Source: G038396625 sp038396625
GTDB taxonomy: Bacteria; Bacillota; Clostridia; Peptostreptococcales; Thermotaleaceae
Reading direction: 5' to 3'
Assembly (NCBI GenBank): GCA_038396625.1
Contig: CP121688.1
Span: 1,240,001-1,304,000, forward strand
Length of the DNA stretch: 64,000 bases
Each line of letters opens with the position of its first letter. Position 1 is the stretch's first letter. Below the pieces are notes generated by a model. The model worked only from the letters and a program-made list of their open reading frames with translations, searched no databases and had not been told where the DNA came from. Position numbers and translations under genes: made by a program. This document shows, one piece after another, positions 62,584 through 64,000 of the stretch.

Positions 62584-63339
62584 ATGACTGAAGAAAACAT
62601 TCAATTAGAGCAACAGGAAATGTCTGAAGTTGAGCTTAATGCCATTATTGAGAGGGCTAAGGATTTTTTTAGAAATGAAATTGTACCAAATCATATTGCT
62701 AGGACAGAACAATGCAGAAGTTTAAGCAACTTTAGATTAAATCCTTTTCTTGATAAATATAAGGCTACATTTATTACAGGAAATGATGACCCAATAAGTA
62801 TTGCTAAGGCTTTAGTTTATCCTAGAGTAATTGGAACATCAATAAACACTATTTTTGGAAGTAAATTACAAAAATTCTGTAGTGAGGTATTAGAGGGTTT
62901 TGCATCAACAACAGGAGGTATTGATATTGAGTTTATAGACAAGCTAGATGGCAGAAGAAAATACTGTCAAGTAAAAGCAAGTACAAACACAATAAATGCT
63001 GATGATGTTGAAACAATAAGAGGGCATTTTTCAGGTGTAAGAAACCTTGCAAGAACAAATAATCTCAATATTGGTTTAAATGACCTTATTGTTGGTGTTT
63101 TTTATGGAGAACATGATGAACTTAGTGGACACTATAAAAGAATTGAGGAAGAACATCCTGTAATTGTTGGAGCTGAGTTTTGGCATAGACTTACAGGACA
63201 TTCAAATTTTTATCAAAGAATAACTGATGCAATTGGAGATGTTGCATTAGAATATGATGGTTCTGAATTAGTTGAAAGTGTTATAAACCAACTAGCAGAG
63301 CAGATAGAAGAGTCTTTAAATCCTAATAATGAGCAATAA
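62584..63339 (+). CDS. PmeII-like type II restriction endonuclease
   Basis: 251 residues. N-terminal FFRNEIVPNHIARTEQC, SLSNFRLNPFLDKYKATFIT, GNDDPISIAKALVYPRVIGT, SINTIFGSKLQKF match the PmeII-type endonuclease family as I remember it. The nuclease core would be GGIDIEFIDKLDGRRKYCQV with K following (D...(E/Q)xK, QVKAS). Cuts unmodified DNA at a specific site. A C5-cytosine methyltransferase gene lies convergently downstream, forming a plausible restriction-modification pair. AGAGAGGAG precedes the ATG. Confidence 0.78.
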   Translation: MTEENIQLEQQEMSEVELNAIIERAKDFFRNEIVPNHIARTEQCRSLSNFRLNPFLDKYKATFITGNDDPISIAKALVYPRVIGTSINTIFGSKLQKFCSEVLEGFASTTGGIDIEFIDKLDGRRKYCQVKASTNTINADDVETIRGHFSGVRNLARTNNLNIGLNDLIVGVFYGEHDELSGHYKRIEEEHPVIVGAEFWHRLTGHSNFYQRITDAIGDVALEYDGSELVESVINQLAEQIEESLNPNNEQ

Positions 63340-63356
63340 TTCTATTGAGAAAAGAA

Positions 63357-63390
63357 AAAAGGAGATATTCAACATACCTCCTTTTGTTTT
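63357..63390. terminator. Terminator between REase and MTase genes
   Basis: AAAAGGAG/CTCCTTTT (63357-63364, 63378-63385), followed by GTTTTTTT; convergent. Confidence 0.65.
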
Positions 63391-63421
63391 TTTATTTTTG
63401 ATTATACTTTAATCATTCATT

Positions 63422-64000
63422 TTATTTAAGTTGATTTAAAACATTAACAATAGATAATCCAATAGCTTTAGCCATGTTTACAGGAACAGCATTTCCAATT
63501 TGTTTGTAAGCATTAGAAAGGGAACAGTCAAATTCCCAATTGTCAGGGAAACTTTGAATTCTTGCATATTCCCTAACAGTAAAAGGTCTTGTCTCATCAG
63601 GATGGCATCTTTCAGTCTGCTTTTGTGCAGGAGAACAGGTTAATGTTAAAGAAGGTTCATCCCATGATAATCTCCTAGCCATTCCTGTCCTTCCTCCCCC
63701 TGAATAATAGCTCTTACCCATATAATCTTTAGCAATATCATCAGGTAAATCTCTCCAATAACCTCCTGGAGGGACTAGGTCTAGTACTTTCTTTTTTGAT
63801 ATAGGATATTTAGCACCTTCAGATTCAGGCACATCCTTTAGAACATCTTTTAATGTAAGTTCATAGCCAAAGGGTTTAGGAAAAGAGTAGTGCAAATTAT
63901 GATTGGTAACTAAATCATTTCTAATCCCAACAAGAACTATTCTCTCTCTTTTCTGGGCTACATCATAATCTAAAGCTCTTAATATATGCCATTTTACTGT
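63422..64000 (-). CDS. DNA cytosine-5 methyltransferase, C-terminal part (5' partial)
   Basis: Open to the window edge on the minus strand (TVKWHILRALDYDVAQKRER at the start), so the beginning of the gene lies outside; the TTG at 63895 is internal. Motif VIII is seen as AQKRERIVLVG, a target-recognition region follows (SYYSGGGRTGMARRLS), then motif IX REYARIQSFPDNWEF and motif X AYKQIGNAVPVNMAKAIG. These are the C-terminal C5-MTase motifs; the PC and ENV loops are off-window. It should protect the cell from the adjacent endonuclease. Confidence 0.92.
   Translation of the reverse strand, partial: TVKWHILRALDYDVAQKRERIVLVGIRNDLVTNHNLHYSFPKPFGYELTLKDVLKDVPESEGAKYPISKKKVLDLVPPGGYWRDLPDDIAKDYMGKSYYSGGGRTGMARRLSWDEPSLTLTCSPAQKQTERCHPDETRPFTVREYARIQSFPDNWEFDCSLSNAYKQIGNAVPVNMAKAIGLSIVNVLNQLK

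Overview
The window comes from the AT-rich chromosome of an anaerobic, endospore-forming Firmicute, most likely class Clostridia. Reasons: strong AGGAGG-type ribosome binding sites; spore genes (CotF, two YjcZ-type mini-proteins, DUF421/DUF1657 membrane proteins, YtvI); an iron-only-hydrogenase-like protein; a two-gene FeoB; a cobalamin-riboswitch cobalt transporter; and anaerobe-type metabolism (FocA, an orphan oxaloacetate decarboxylase alpha subunit). The species cannot be named from sequence alone. No rRNA, CRISPR array or insertion sequence was seen. One tRNA is present.

Layout. 0-10.2 kb: the 3' end of a KDG-kinase-like gene, then a GntR/FadR regulator, an IlvD/Edd dehydratase, a DUF3798 binding lipoprotein, an ABC ATPase, two permeases and an M20 amidohydrolase. 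These look like one uptake and catabolism unit whose substrate is not described. 10.2-13.3 kb: a decayed stretch with a gene-poor kilobase and a YyaL/DUF255 thioredoxin-fold gene broken by two in-frame stops and a lost C-terminus. 13.3-20.1 kb: mostly spore-related genes on the minus strand; three of them have look-alike sigma-K promoters with identical spacing. The same stretch holds an unusual two-gene unit with a DNA-annealing-like domain plus DUF3820. 20.3-25.8 kb: cyanophycinase and cyanophycin synthetase, a formate/nitrite channel and OsmC. 25.8-32.6 kb: metals. A DtxR-type repressor converges on feoA-feoB(G domain)-feoB(membrane part), with a perfect palindromic operator before feoA. 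A LytTR protein follows, then the riboswitch-controlled cbiMNQO operon.

32.7-59.8 kb is mainly housekeeping: MscS channel, an orphan branched-chain amino acid binding protein, a 645-residue glutamine synthetase, YtvI, glutamate racemase, a hydrogenase-like sensor candidate with a DRTGG protein, PepF, an FHA-RodA-PBP2 cell-wall operon, FabI, a glycolipid glucosyltransferase, an HAD phosphatase, an Lrp regulator, an OadA-like carboxyltransferase, an aminotransferase, NAD kinase, a NUDIX hydrolase and an RluA pseudouridine synthase. Convergent genes are almost always separated by a bidirectional hairpin terminator; the one after the aminotransferase has a 29-bp perfect stem.

59.8-64 kb: tRNA-Ala(GGC) followed at once by a tyrosine recombinase, an HTH protein, a PmeII-like restriction endonuclease and the 3' part of a C5-cytosine methyltransferase. 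This is the left end of a tRNA-targeted genomic island that runs out of the window.
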